Shown here: positions 1-8,782 of the stretch, piece after piece
Layout of the letters: every line of letters starts with the position of its first letter
Position numbering within the stretch: position 1 is the stretch's first letter
Source: Arthrobacter sp. UNC362MFTsu5.1
Lineage (GTDB): Bacteria; Actinomycetota; Actinomycetes; Actinomycetales; Micrococcaceae
DNA length: 64,000 bases
Assembly (NCBI RefSeq): GCF_000685965.1
Contig: NZ_JMLE01000008.1
Location: forward strand, 62,001 to 126,000
Direction of reading: 5' to 3'
Position numbers and translations under genes: made by a program
Notes under the pieces: generated by a model
Seen by the model: the letters and a program-made list of their open reading frames with translations, nothing else
What the model was told of the DNA's origin: nothing
Database searches by the model: none

Positions 1-1
1 C

Positions 2-577
2 CCCGCGCTGCGCCAGCTACTGGATGCGGTGGGTGACGTTCCCGCGCTGGTCCTGGGCCGCCGGAGCGACGTCCTGGCCGGCAACAGGCTGGCCTTCCTG
101 CTGTTTGCCGACTTCCCTGCCATGCCCGCGGGGGAGCGCAACCTGACGCGCTGGCTGATGCTCGATCCGCGTACCCGTGAGCTGTTCCGCGATTGGAAGG
201 CCGTGGCGTCAGATGCGGTCGGCGCCCTTCGCGGGGACGTTGGCCGCCACCCCAACGATGCCCAGGCCAATCAGCTGGTGGGCGAACTCGCGGTGCACAG
301 CGAACACTTCCGGCAATGGTGGGCCGGGCACCGTGTGGCCGCTCCGTCGGCGGGCAGCGTCAGGCTCCGCCATCCGGCGGTGGGAGACCTGGAACTGAAC
401 TTTGAAAACCTGGTGCTTCCGGATGATCCGGACCAGGTCCTCCGGGTGTTTTCCGCGAAGCCGGGGTCGCCGTCGGCTGATTCATTGACGCTGCTGAGCA
501 GTTTTGGTGCCGGTATGGACAGCGTGTCCGCCGGGCCGGCCGATGTGGCTGTGCAGTTGCCACATGAACCCGTCTGA
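2..577 (+). CDS. XRE-family regulator, MmyB-like C-terminal domain (5' truncated)
   Basis: The reading frame is open from the left window edge, so the start and the N-terminal helix-turn-helix lie outside. The visible 191 residues match the MmyB-like ligand-binding domain found C-terminal to an XRE HTH in many actinobacterial regulators. The signatures are VLGRRSDVLAGNRLA, ERNLTRWLMLDPRTRELF, DW, GRHPNDAQ and LVGELAVHSEHFRQWWAGH. Such proteins usually repress a neighbouring oxidoreductase or efflux gene; the partner is probably to the left of the window. The domain call is confident, the ligand is unknown. Confidence 0.85.
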   Translation, partial: PALRQLLDAVGDVPALVLGRRSDVLAGNRLAFLLFADFPAMPAGERNLTRWLMLDPRTRELFRDWKAVASDAVGALRGDVGRHPNDAQANQLVGELAVHSEHFRQWWAGHRVAAPSAGSVRLRHPAVGDLELNFENLVLPDDPDQVLRVFSAKPGSPSADSLTLLSSFGAGMDSVSAGPADVAVQLPHEPV

Positions 578-620
578 TTCTGGGCAAACGCCCATTGGGG
601 AGTGCCGGGGGTTTTCCTAG

Positions 621-649
621 CCTTGGGGTAGACCTTTTTACTACCAAGG
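621..649 (+). promoter_or_regulatory. Leader hairpin overlapping the ribosome binding site of the next gene
   Basis: CCTTGGGGTAG (621-631) pairs with CTACCAAGG (641-649), with a 2-nt bulge and the loop ACCTTTTTA. The 3' arm contains the AAGG of the only Shine-Dalgarno-like sequence (AAGGA, 646-650) of the 65-aa gene at 663, so the folded form would hide the ribosome site. It could also terminate the preceding gene. No ligand or thermosensor role is shown. Confidence 0.4.
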
Positions 650-662
650 ATGGGATTCAACG

Positions 663-860
663 ATGAAGCGCATCGCACTGCTCCGCGAACGAGTGGCCAC
701 CGCCGGGGCCACAGGAACCCACTGCCCGGCTTCCGGACTGTGGGCCCCTGTGGGCGCGCCGCATGATGGGCAAACCTTCTTCGAGGGACACGTTTTCCCG
801 TCCTACAACGGCGCTCCCACCGTGTGGCGGCGCGTTACGGCAGGGGACACGTCCCGCTGA
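663..860 (+). CDS. Small protein with CPxSGxWxP motif
   Basis: This encodes 65 residues, starting at an ATG preceded by AAGGA. The order CPASGLWAP, then GQTFFEGHVFPSYNG, then W resembles short conserved bacterial proteins in which a CPxSGxW motif is followed by FxxGxxFP and a Trp. I cannot name a function. There is a single Cys, no membrane segment and no signal peptide. The AAGGATGGGATTCAACG-ATG context and the conserved motif favour a real gene over a chance frame. It converges with the dodecin gene 19 bp away. Confidence 0.6.
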   Translation: MKRIALLRERVATAGATGTHCPASGLWAPVGAPHDGQTFFEGHVFPSYNGAPTVWRRVTAGDTSR

Positions 861-879
861 ACCCTCCCGGACGCCGGGG

Positions 880-1089
880 TTAGCGCTCCAGGCGGAAACC
901 GAGTTTGATGGTTACCTGCCAGTCGGCCACCTTTCCGTCTTCCAGATGCCCGCGGATTTCCTTGACTTCGAACCAGTCCAGGTTGCGGAGGGTCTTCGCG
1001 GCCTCGGCGATCCCGTTGCGGACGGCAGCGTCCACGCCCTCGCTTGAAGTTCCGACAATTTCAGAAATGCTGTAGGTGTGATTCGACAA
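880..1089 (-). CDS. Dodecin family flavin-binding protein
   Basis: This encodes 69 residues, the usual dodecin length. Dodecins are dodecameric flavin-storage proteins that stack flavins against a Trp. The sequence carries the family core VGTSSEGVDAAVRNGIAEAA, then LRNLDWFEVKEIRGHLEDGKV, then WQVTIKLGFRLE. Trp39 is the expected flavin-stacking residue and Gln58 the expected isoalloxazine contact. The start is TTG, supported by AGGAG five bases upstream. It lies downstream of the SGNH hydrolase gene on the same strand with a 77-bp gap, so co-transcription is possible. Confidence 0.93.
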   Translation of the reverse strand: MSNHTYSISEIVGTSSEGVDAAVRNGIAEAAKTLRNLDWFEVKEIRGHLEDGKVADWQVTIKLGFRLER

Positions 1090-1166
1090 CTTCGCTCCTC
1101 ATAATCTCCATTGACACCCGGAACTGCGGGCCGTCCCTGCAGATTAGCGGACGAGCGGCGGCGCGA

Positions 1167-2060
1167 CTAGGGTTTCGCGGCCATCGGGCCGGTGGGGAAC
1201 GGACCTGCCGGAAGCGGCCCGTGCGCCACGCCCGGACCGAACACGGGACCGGGTTCCGGTCGTTTGGCTGTCAGGCCCAGGTTCGCGGGGCGTTGCCGGA
1301 CCCGGCGCACCACCCAGGGGAACAGGTAATCCTTGGCCCAGACCAGGTCGCTGCTTCGGGCCTGCCGCCAGCTGCCGACCGGCAGCACCTTGGGCTCCAG
1401 GGGTTTCAGGGTGTGCGGGACGTTCAGTGTCTCCAGCACCATGGCCGCGATGGTGTGATGGCCCAGCGGGGAGAAATGGAGGCGGTCAGGATCCCACATG
1501 TGCGGCGCGGCCAACTGGCGCAGGCTCCAGAGGTCGGCCACCACGCCGTCATGCCGGGCCGCAATGGTGCGTATGTTTTCGTTGAAGATGGCCACCTTGC
1601 CGCGGATGCGGCTGAATACCGGAGTGCTTCCCCAGTCCGGGCCGGTGAAGAGCACCACTGTTGCTCCGGTGGCGCTCAGCAGCGCGATCGCCGGATCCAG
1701 CCTCTCTGCCAGCTTGTCCGGGTCGCTGCCGCGGAACACGATGTCATTGCCGCCCGCGGAGAGCGTGACCAGGTCCGGCTTCAGCTCGAGGGCCGGCCCC
1801 AGCTGGTCATCCACGATCTGCTGGAGCAGGCGGCCCCTGACGGCCAGGTTGGCGTAGGCGAAGTCCTGGTGGCCCTGGCTCAGTTCTTCGGCGACCCGGT
1901 CCGCCCAGCCGCGGACACCTCCGGGGCTCCGTGGCTCCGGATCGCCGTACCCCTCGGTAAAGGAATCTCCCAGTGCCACGTATCGGTTCCAGGGGTGCGG
2001 AGCCGGAGTGCTCGCCGCGGGGGGTGTCCGCGCCGGTCCAGGAATACTGAACGTACTCAC
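1167..2060 (-). CDS. SGNH/GDSL family hydrolase
   Basis: This is a 297-aa SGNH hydrolase, likely an esterase or lipase acting on acyl esters. Block I is ALGDSFTEGYGD with nucleophile Ser33. The block with the oxyanion Asn is SAGGNDIVF. The last block, DRLHFSPLGHH, provides the Asp/His pair. The N-terminus is Pro/Ala-rich without a clear signal peptide, so it is probably cytosolic. The start is GTG with a weak upstream purine stretch. The substrate cannot be read from sequence. Confidence 0.9.
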   Translation of the reverse strand: MSTFSIPGPARTPPAASTPAPHPWNRYVALGDSFTEGYGDPEPRSPGGVRGWADRVAEELSQGHQDFAYANLAVRGRLLQQIVDDQLGPALELKPDLVTLSAGGNDIVFRGSDPDKLAERLDPAIALLSATGATVVLFTGPDWGSTPVFSRIRGKVAIFNENIRTIAARHDGVVADLWSLRQLAAPHMWDPDRLHFSPLGHHTIAAMVLETLNVPHTLKPLEPKVLPVGSWRQARSSDLVWAKDYLFPWVVRRVRQRPANLGLTAKRPEPGPVFGPGVAHGPLPAGPFPTGPMAAKP

Positions 2061-2171
2061 GTTTCCATGGTGATCCCCCGCCCAGCCCTAAAACAGGGCC
2101 GAAGGTCGCATTTCCGCAGGTGTTGCGACGGCCGGCAGCCGGTGTGATTCCTCTTGCAGGAAGGCAAACAA

Positions 2172-2187
2172 ATACCAAGGGGGGTAT
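2172..2187. promoter_or_regulatory. CsoR/CstR-type operator
   Basis: ATACC-AAGGGG-GGTAT is an inverted repeat with a G-tract spacer. This is the form expected for the CsoR/RcnR/CstR family, whose operators pair ATACC/GGTAT arms around G/C tracts. It lies 35 bp before the start of the regulator gene at 2223, consistent with autoregulation. Confidence 0.6.
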
Positions 2188-2189
2188 AA

Positions 2190-3187
<998 letters not shown>

Positions 3188-3216
3188 TTTTCCCCCGTTC
3201 AGCGGTGAGCGACGAT

Positions 3217-3227
3217 TTGTCCGACAA
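3217..3227. promoter_or_regulatory. GntR/FCD operator 1
   Basis: TTGTC-C-GACAA is a perfect inverted repeat with a 1-nt centre, 30 bp upstream of the gntR start. It matches the TNGTC-N-GACNA core of FadR-type GntR operators and shares TGTCYGACA with the second site at 3277. Confidence 0.6.
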
Positions 3228-3276
3228 GTCTACTTGCGCGTCCCTGTGCCTTGTGCCACACTAGCATTCAAATGTT

Positions 3277-3291
3277 AGATGTCTGACATCT
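3277..3291. promoter_or_regulatory. GntR/FCD operator 2
   Basis: AGATGTC-T-GACATCT is a perfect 15-bp dyad, 49 bp before the kinase start. It shares the TGTCYGACA core with the site at 3217. It is placed where it could block the promoter of the kinase-dehydrogenase-permease-aldolase operon. Confidence 0.65.
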
Positions 3292-3339
3292 TACAAATAC
3301 CTAACCGCAGCAGAGATTTCATACACAACGGAGTGCAAA

Positions 3340-4851
3340 GTGCCCCTTGAAGCAGATGTACTGGCAGCCTTCCCGGCAGAGGTCCAGATTCCCGCTGAGC
3401 TGGTTGCCGACGCTGTAGCGGCGTCTTCGGCAGCCTCCCCCCGCGTGCTTGTCGTGCTCGACGACGACCCCACCGGCACGCAGTCCGTTGCGGACCTGCC
3501 CGTGCTCACCCGCTGGGACGTTGCCGACTTCACCTGGGCCTTCTCCCACATCCGGGAGAACAACCTCAAGTCCGCCGTCTATGTCCTGACCAACACCCGC
3601 AGCCTGGACCCGGCCGAGGCCGCCGCGCGGAACGAAGAAATCGTCCGCAACGCGCTGGCCGCAGCCGGGAACACGGCCGGCTCCGCGGACGAAAAAGCGC
3701 TGCGCCTCGGTTTCGTCAGCCGCAGCGACTCCACCCTCCGCGGCCACTACCCGCTGGAACCTGATGTCATTGCCGCCACCGTCGCCGCCGAGACCGGCGA
3801 GGCCACCGACGGCGTTGTGATCGTTCCGGCATTCCCCGACGCCGGCCGCGTCACCATCGGCGGTGTGCATTACATGCGCGGCACCGGGGCGGAAGCGGGA
3901 ACGCTCACCCCCGTGGCCGAGACCGAATTCGCCAGGGACGCAAGCTTCGGGTTCGCCAACTCCGAAATGGCCAAGTACGTCGAGGAGAAGTCGCAGGGCC
4001 GGTTCGCCGCTGACTCCGTGATTGTCCTGGACCTCAACATCATCCGTGCCGGTGCTGCCGCCGCGGATCCGGCCATCTCCGCCAAGGCCATCGCGGACGC
4101 CATCGAGTCCGCCACCGATTCCACGCCGATTGTGGCCGACATCGTCACCGAGAATGACTTCCGCGCCCTTTCCCTCGGCCTGGAAGAAGCAGAACGCCGT
4201 GGCAAGAAGCTGCTCTACCGCGTGGGTCCGCCCTTCGTCCGTGGCCGCATCGGCCAGGAAATCCGCGCCCAGCTCAGCGGCGAAGAGGCCTACGCCGGCA
4301 ACACCCCCTCCGAAGCCGGCGGGCTCATCGTGGTGGGCTCCCACGTCGGCGTCACCACCCGCCAGCTCAAGGCACTGACGGAACAGCACAGCGCGGCCCG
4401 CATCGTGGAGATCGACGTCGAAAAGCTGCTTGGCGATAGCGCCGCCAGCTACCTGGACGAGACGGTGGACACGGTGGTGGAGTCGCTGCGCACCGGCGAT
4501 GTCATCGTTCATACCAGCCGCCTCCTGATCAAGACGGACGACGCCGCCGAAAGCCTGCGGATCGCACGCACAGTGTCCGCCGCCGTCGTCGCCGTCGTGA
4601 ACCGCACGCTCAAGACCTTCCCGCCGCGGTTTGTGATCGCCAAGGGCGGCATCACGTCCTCGGACGTCGCCGCGCACGGCCTGGAAATCCGCCACGCGAT
4701 AGTCCGTGGCCCCATGCTCCCGGGCATCGTCAGCCTGTGGGAGCCGGTGGACGGCCCCGCCAAGGGCATCCCGTACATCGTCTTCGCCGGCAACGTGGGC
4801 GACGACCAGTCCCTCGCAGACGTCACGCGCAAGCTCAGCAACACCTTCTGA
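3340..4851 (+). CDS. Four-carbon acid sugar kinase family protein (DUF1537)
   Basis: This is a 503-aa protein of the DUF1537 family, which phosphorylates acid sugars such as 3-oxotetronate, D-threonate or D-erythronate with ATP. The N-terminal substrate domain is seen in VLDDDPTGTQSVADLPVLTRW, VLTNTRSLDPAEA and SRSDSTLRGHYPLE. The C-terminal nucleotide-binding domain is seen in VVGSHVGVTTRQL, VHTSR, IAKGGITSSDVAAHGLE and FAGNVGDDQSL. The start is GTG with GGAG seven bases upstream. It is the first gene of the operon facing gntR. The family is clear. The exact substrate is not, because the isomerase and decarboxylase partners of the known OtnK pathway are absent here. Confidence 0.9.
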   Translation: MPLEADVLAAFPAEVQIPAELVADAVAASSAASPRVLVVLDDDPTGTQSVADLPVLTRWDVADFTWAFSHIRENNLKSAVYVLTNTRSLDPAEAAARNEEIVRNALAAAGNTAGSADEKALRLGFVSRSDSTLRGHYPLEPDVIAATVAAETGEATDGVVIVPAFPDAGRVTIGGVHYMRGTGAEAGTLTPVAETEFARDASFGFANSEMAKYVEEKSQGRFAADSVIVLDLNIIRAGAAAADPAISAKAIADAIESATDSTPIVADIVTENDFRALSLGLEEAERRGKKLLYRVGPPFVRGRIGQEIRAQLSGEEAYAGNTPSEAGGLIVVGSHVGVTTRQLKALTEQHSAARIVEIDVEKLLGDSAASYLDETVDTVVESLRTGDVIVHTSRLLIKTDDAAESLRIARTVSAAVVAVVNRTLKTFPPRFVIAKGGITSSDVAAHGLEIRHAIVRGPMLPGIVSLWEPVDGPAKGIPYIVFAGNVGDDQSLADVTRKLSNTF

Positions 4852-4880
4852 ATCCCGACATAATTTCAATGGAGAACACC

Positions 4881-5783
4881 ATGACCAGCAGCAACTACAC
4901 CATCACCGTCCTGGGCCTTGGCGCCATGGGCCTGCCCATGGCCACCCGCCTCGCGTCCGAGCTGACCGTCCACGGTTTCGACATCGCCGAAGCCCGCCTG
5001 GAACTCGCCGCAGAAGCGGGCATCAAGACCTTCGCCTCCGCCCGCGAAGCTTCCGAAGGCGCAGACGCGCTCCTTCTGGCGGTCCGCAACGGCGAGCAGC
5101 TCAACGATGTCCTCTTCGGCGAGAACGGCGTGGCCTCCGTGCTCAAGCCGGGCGCCGTCGTGATCCTCGGCAGCACCGTGGGCACCGACGCCATCCCCGC
5201 CACCGTGGACCGCCTGGCCGCATACGGCGTCGAGCTCGTCGATGCGCCGCTTTCCGGCGGCCCGAAGCGCGCCGGTGAAGGCGACCTGCTGATCGTGGTG
5301 GGCGCATCGCCCGAGGCCCAGGAGAAGGCCCGTCCGGCCCTGGAACTGCTGGCCTCCACCCTCACCGTGGTGGGCGACAAGCCCGGCGACGGCCAGGCGC
5401 TCAAGACCGTCAACCAGCTGCTCTGCGGCGTCCACATCGCTGCAGCCGCCGAAGCCCTGGCCCTGGCCGATGCCCTCGGCCTGGACCAGGAGAAGACCCT
5501 CAAGGCCCTCGAAGCCGGTGCAGCGGGTTCGTTCATGCTTTCCAACCGCGGCCCGCGCATCCTGGAGGCCTACAACGAGGAAGGTGCCGAGGTGCTGAGC
5601 CGCCTGGACATCTTCGTCAAGGACATGGGCATCGTGGGCAAGGCCACCCGTGCCGCCGGCCTGGCCGCCCCCGTTGCCGCCGCGGCCGAGCAGCTGTACC
5701 TCCTGGGCCAGGCCCAGGGCCTCGCCGCGGCGGACGATTCCGCCGTCATCAAGGTTGTCGCCCCCACGAAGCGCACCGCATAA
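4881..5783 (+). CDS. NAD(P)-dependent 3-hydroxyisobutyrate/L-threonate dehydrogenase family
   Basis: This is a 300-aa beta-hydroxyacid dehydrogenase. It has the Rossmann motif VLGLGAMGLPMATRLA at the N-terminus, the substrate motif DAPLSGGPKRAGEGDL, and GQALKTVNQLL carrying the catalytic Lys. Homologues include HIBADH, tartronate semialdehyde reductase and LtnD (L-threonate 2-dehydrogenase). Next to a DUF1537 kinase the LtnD-like role is most plausible. I chose the ATG at 4881 because GGAG lies six bases upstream; an in-frame ATG at 4869 has no such site. It is 29 bp downstream of the kinase, in the same operon. Confidence 0.9.
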   Translation: MTSSNYTITVLGLGAMGLPMATRLASELTVHGFDIAEARLELAAEAGIKTFASAREASEGADALLLAVRNGEQLNDVLFGENGVASVLKPGAVVILGSTVGTDAIPATVDRLAAYGVELVDAPLSGGPKRAGEGDLLIVVGASPEAQEKARPALELLASTLTVVGDKPGDGQALKTVNQLLCGVHIAAAAEALALADALGLDQEKTLKALEAGAAGSFMLSNRGPRILEAYNEEGAEVLSRLDIFVKDMGIVGKATRAAGLAAPVAAAAEQLYLLGQAQGLAAADDSAVIKVVAPTKRTA

Positions 5784-5798
5784 TCCCCAACTAGAGCC

Positions 5799-5827
5799 CG
5801 ACGACGGCGGTCCCCCCTCCGTCGTCG
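5799..5827 (+). terminator. Intra-operon hairpin
   Basis: CGACGACGG (5799-5807) pairs perfectly with CCGTCGTCG (5819-5827) across an 11-nt loop. It lies in the 98-bp gap between dehydrogenase and permease genes. There is no T-run, so it is more likely a processing or attenuation element than a full terminator. Confidence 0.4.
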
Positions 5828-5881
5828 TCGTCGAACCACCTCGCCAGGCGTTGCCGGCGACGTCAAAGGAGACAATTCCCC

Positions 5882-7348
5882 ATGAACCCCCTGATGAACT
5901 CCTTGATAGTGCGGGCCGCTGATGCCCCCGCCATCAAGCCGGCCGTGGAGCTGGGTACTCCGCTGCTGCTGACCATCGCCGCTCTCGGCATCGCACTCCT
6001 GCTGGTCATGATCATCCGCTTCAAGATCCAGGCCTTCGTGGCCCTGCTGACGGTCAGCATCCTCGTGGCCATCGCGTCGCAGATTCCGCTGAAGGACGTT
6101 TTCACCGTCGTGGCCACGGGCGTGGGCGGCACAATGGGCAAGGTCGCACTGCTGATCGCCCTCGGCGCCATCCTGGGCAGGATGATCGAGGTGTCCGGCG
6201 GCGTGCAGTCGCTGGCCTCGCACTTCACCGCGAAGCTCGGCGCCAAGCGCGTGGCAGTGGCGCTCACCGCCGTCGGCTTCCTGGTGGCCATTCCGGTGTT
6301 CTTCGAGGTCGGCGTGATCGTCCTGGTCCCGATCGTCTACGCGTTCGCCAAGATCGCCAAGGTCCACCCGGTGAAGTTCGGCCTGCCCATGGCCGGCATC
6401 ATGCTGTCCATCCACGTCGCCGTGCCGCCGCACCCGGGCATCGTCGCCGGGGCAGGCGTCTTCGGAGCCGACATCGGGCTCATCACGCTGATCTCCCTGC
6501 TCATCTGCATCCCCCTCGGGTTCCTCTCCTACTGGGTTGCCAGCATCATGAACCGCAAGGAATACGAGCTCCTCCCGAGCGTCAAAGCACAGGTTGACGA
6601 GTTCGGTTCCGCTTCCCTGGTGCACGTGGGCCACGACGGCCCCGGTGCCCAGGCTGTTGCCCCGCCGCGCCCCGGCCTGATCATCTTCCTCATCGCCGCA
6701 CCCATCGTGCAGATCCTCCTCGGCACCGTGGGCACCCTGACCATCAGCAAGGACAACTTCTGGTACGGCGTGGCCGCGTTCGTCGGCAACCCGTTCCTTG
6801 CACTGCTCGTGGCCGTTGGCCTGTCGTTCTTCCTGCTGGCTGTCCGCCGCAACTGGTCGCTGCGCGAAACCGGCGAGATCTTCGAAGGCGCACTGCCTCC
6901 CATCGCCTCCATCCTGATGGTGGTTGCCGCCGGCGGTGTGTTCGGTGAAGTCCTGCGCACCTCCGGCATCGGCGCGGCCCTCTCGCAGACCCTGGACCAC
7001 CTGGGCCTGCCGCTGATCGTCCTCGGCTTCATCATCTCCCTGGCGCTCCGTGCCGCGCAGGGCTCCGCAACCGTGGCCATCGTCACCACCGCGGGCCTGC
7101 TCACCTCGGCCGTGGCCGAAGGCGGCTACACTCCCGCCCAGATCGCCGTGCTGGTCATCGCGATCGGCTTCGGATCCCTGGGCCTGTCCCACGTGACCGA
7201 CGCCGGCTTCTGGACCGTGGTCCGGTACTACGGGCTCACCGTGTCCGACGGCCTCCGCACCTGGACCGTCCTGACCACCATCCTGGGCCTGGCCGGCTTC
7301 GCCCTGACCTTCGTCGCCTGGATCCTGGTGGGAGGCCTGAGCGCCTGA
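5882..7348 (+). CDS. GntP family gluconate/sugar-acid:H+ symporter
   Basis: This is a 488-aa polytopic membrane protein with 12 or more hydrophobic segments and GntP-family landmarks: KVALLIALGAILGRMIEVSGG near the N-terminus, GLPMAGIMLSIHVAVPPHPG in the centre, and ALRAAQGSATVAIVTTAGL and SHVTDAGFWTV near the C-terminus. The family imports gluconate and related acids with protons. In this operon it is the likely uptake system for the acid sugar used by the kinase. GGAG lies upstream of the ATG. The stop overlaps the aldolase start (TGATG), implying translational coupling. Confidence 0.93.
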   Translation: MNPLMNSLIVRAADAPAIKPAVELGTPLLLTIAALGIALLLVMIIRFKIQAFVALLTVSILVAIASQIPLKDVFTVVATGVGGTMGKVALLIALGAILGRMIEVSGGVQSLASHFTAKLGAKRVAVALTAVGFLVAIPVFFEVGVIVLVPIVYAFAKIAKVHPVKFGLPMAGIMLSIHVAVPPHPGIVAGAGVFGADIGLITLISLLICIPLGFLSYWVASIMNRKEYELLPSVKAQVDEFGSASLVHVGHDGPGAQAVAPPRPGLIIFLIAAPIVQILLGTVGTLTISKDNFWYGVAAFVGNPFLALLVAVGLSFFLLAVRRNWSLRETGEIFEGALPPIASILMVVAAGGVFGEVLRTSGIGAALSQTLDHLGLPLIVLGFIISLALRAAQGSATVAIVTTAGLLTSAVAEGGYTPAQIAVLVIAIGFGSLGLSHVTDAGFWTVVRYYGLTVSDGLRTWTVLTTILGLAGFALTFVAWILVGGLSA

Positions 7349-8244
7349 TGCGAGCCCGACTCGACCACCTGGTGGTTTCCGCCCTCCAGCAGGGCGCCGC
7401 CGTGCCGGCCTTCACCTGCTACGACTTCACCACAGCCCTGGCCGTGGTGGAGGCGGCGGAAGAGGCCGGCCGCGGAGCCATCCTGCTGGTGGCTCCCAAG
7501 ACCGCCGCAACCCCCAACGGGCTGCGCCTCATCGCCGCGCTCCGCGGACTGGCCGACTCCGCCGGCGTCCCGATTGCCGTGCAGCTGGACCACGCCTCCG
7601 ATCTTCAGGTGATCGCCGACGCCGTCGCAGCGGGGGCGGACTCGGTCCTCGCCGACGGTTCGTCGCTGCCCTACGAGGACAACGTCGCGCTGGTCCGCGA
7701 AGCGCGGGCCGTGCTGGCGGCGCAGGGCCATGCCGACGTCGTGATCGAAGCGGAACTGGGCGGACTCGCCGGTGACGAGGACCGCGCCTTCGGAGCGGAC
7801 GCCTCCGGTCCGTTGACGGAAGGCAGCGCCACAGGCACAGCTGCCGGCACTGCCGGGCTGACCGACTCCGCCCAGGTGGAAGACTTCGTGGCCCGCACCG
7901 GCGCCCAGCTGCTGGCCGTGGCCGTGGGCAATGTGCACGGCAAGTACCAGGGGGAGCCGCAGCTGCGGTGGGACGTGCTGCAGGACATCGCAGTGCGGAC
8001 CCACATCCCGCTGGTGCTGCACGGCGCGTCCGGAATCCCGGCCGAAGAGCTGGTCAAGGCCGCCGCCATGAACGTGGGCAAGGTGAACTTCAACACCGAA
8101 CTCCGCACCGGCGTGCTGGCCACGCTGGAAGCCGAAACCGGTCCGCACCGTGCCGACGGCGAGAATCTCCAGGGACTCCTCGGGAAGTGGAACGCCTCGG
8201 CCAGGGACTTCGCCGCCGGCGCGCTGTCCACGCTCACGAAGTAG
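7348..8244 (+). CDS. Class II fructose-bisphosphate/tagatose-bisphosphate-type aldolase
   Basis: This is a 298-aa zinc aldolase of the FbaA/GatY/KbaY family. The zinc and active-site motifs are intact: QLDHAS (Asp81, His82), IEAELGGLAGDED (Glu136 region), AVGNVHGKY (His197), LHGASG (His225) and GKVNFNTELR. The family cleaves or forms ketose-1-phosphates with DHAP. Overlap with the permease stop shows it belongs to the sugar-acid operon. Known tetronate pathways end with a decarboxylase of the class II aldolase/adducin family (OtnC), which is a different fold, so the reaction here is unassigned. It is unlikely to be the housekeeping FBP aldolase given its context. Confidence 0.9.
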   Translation: MRARLDHLVVSALQQGAAVPAFTCYDFTTALAVVEAAEEAGRGAILLVAPKTAATPNGLRLIAALRGLADSAGVPIAVQLDHASDLQVIADAVAAGADSVLADGSSLPYEDNVALVREARAVLAAQGHADVVIEAELGGLAGDEDRAFGADASGPLTEGSATGTAAGTAGLTDSAQVEDFVARTGAQLLAVAVGNVHGKYQGEPQLRWDVLQDIAVRTHIPLVLHGASGIPAEELVKAAAMNVGKVNFNTELRTGVLATLEAETGPHRADGENLQGLLGKWNASARDFAAGALSTLTK

Positions 8245-8274
8245 CGGAACAGTAAAACTCCCAACGGGGGAGGC

Positions 8275-8280
8275 TAGGAT
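8275..8280 (+). promoter_or_regulatory. Leaderless -10 box for DUF1304 gene
   Basis: TAGGAT lies exactly six bases before the ATG at 8287. This places the expected transcription start on the A of the ATG. No Shine-Dalgarno sequence is present. Confidence 0.5.
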
Positions 8281-8286
8281 CGAGCC

Positions 8287-8679
8287 ATGATCCCGGCCTC
8301 CCTCGTTTTCGCGTTTGTCGCTGCCCTGCTGCATGTCTACATCTTCACGATGGAGTCCGTCACCTGGACCCGGCCGGCCACCTGGAAGCGCTTCGGCGTC
8401 GCCTCACAGGCCGACGCCGAGACCACCCGTTCGCTGGCCTACAACCAGGGCTTCTACAACCTGTTCCTGGCCGTCGGCGCGCTGATCGGCGCGGGCGCGG
8501 TCATCCTCGGCCAGCCGGTAGCCGGCTGGACCCTCATCTTCGCCTCCTGCGGTTCCATGCTGCTGGCGGCCGCCGTCCTCGCCCTGACCGGGCGGAAGTA
8601 CCTCCGCGCGGCCGCCACGCAAGGCACGACGCCGCTGCTCGCCGTCGTGCTCGGCCTCCTGGGGCTGCTGCTCGGCTAA
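8287..8679 (+). CDS. DUF1304 family membrane protein
   Basis: This is a 130-aa protein with four hydrophobic segments (about residues 3-20, 53-73, 77-97 and 110-129). It has the DUF1304 signature HVYIFTMESVTWTRPATWKRFG, then AYNQGFYNLFLAVGA. The function of the family is unknown. It has no ribosome site, and TAGGAT six bases before ATG suggests leaderless transcription separate from the upstream aldolase operon. Confidence 0.88.
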   Translation: MIPASLVFAFVAALLHVYIFTMESVTWTRPATWKRFGVASQADAETTRSLAYNQGFYNLFLAVGALIGAGAVILGQPVAGWTLIFASCGSMLLAAAVLALTGRKYLRAAATQGTTPLLAVVLGLLGLLLG

Positions 8680-8782
8680 GCCCGCGCCAATGCGCCGCCC
8701 GGCGTAGCTTCTGGTCCTTGACGGACGCCCGGCGGACAATGGACAGTACGCAGGGAATCGTTCCGCCTCGGTAGGGAGCGCA

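Noticed and set aside
3319..4869. 516-codon minus-strand frame opposite the DUF1537 kinase
   Set aside because: No motif and no ribosome site; antisense shadow in GC-rich DNA. The same reasoning removed similar frames opposite desA, desD, GH65, fruA and gntP.
7348..8244. Housekeeping fructose-bisphosphate aldolase
   Set aside because: Motifs fit the superfamily, but overlap with the GntP gene and control by the divergent GntR make a catabolic role more likely.
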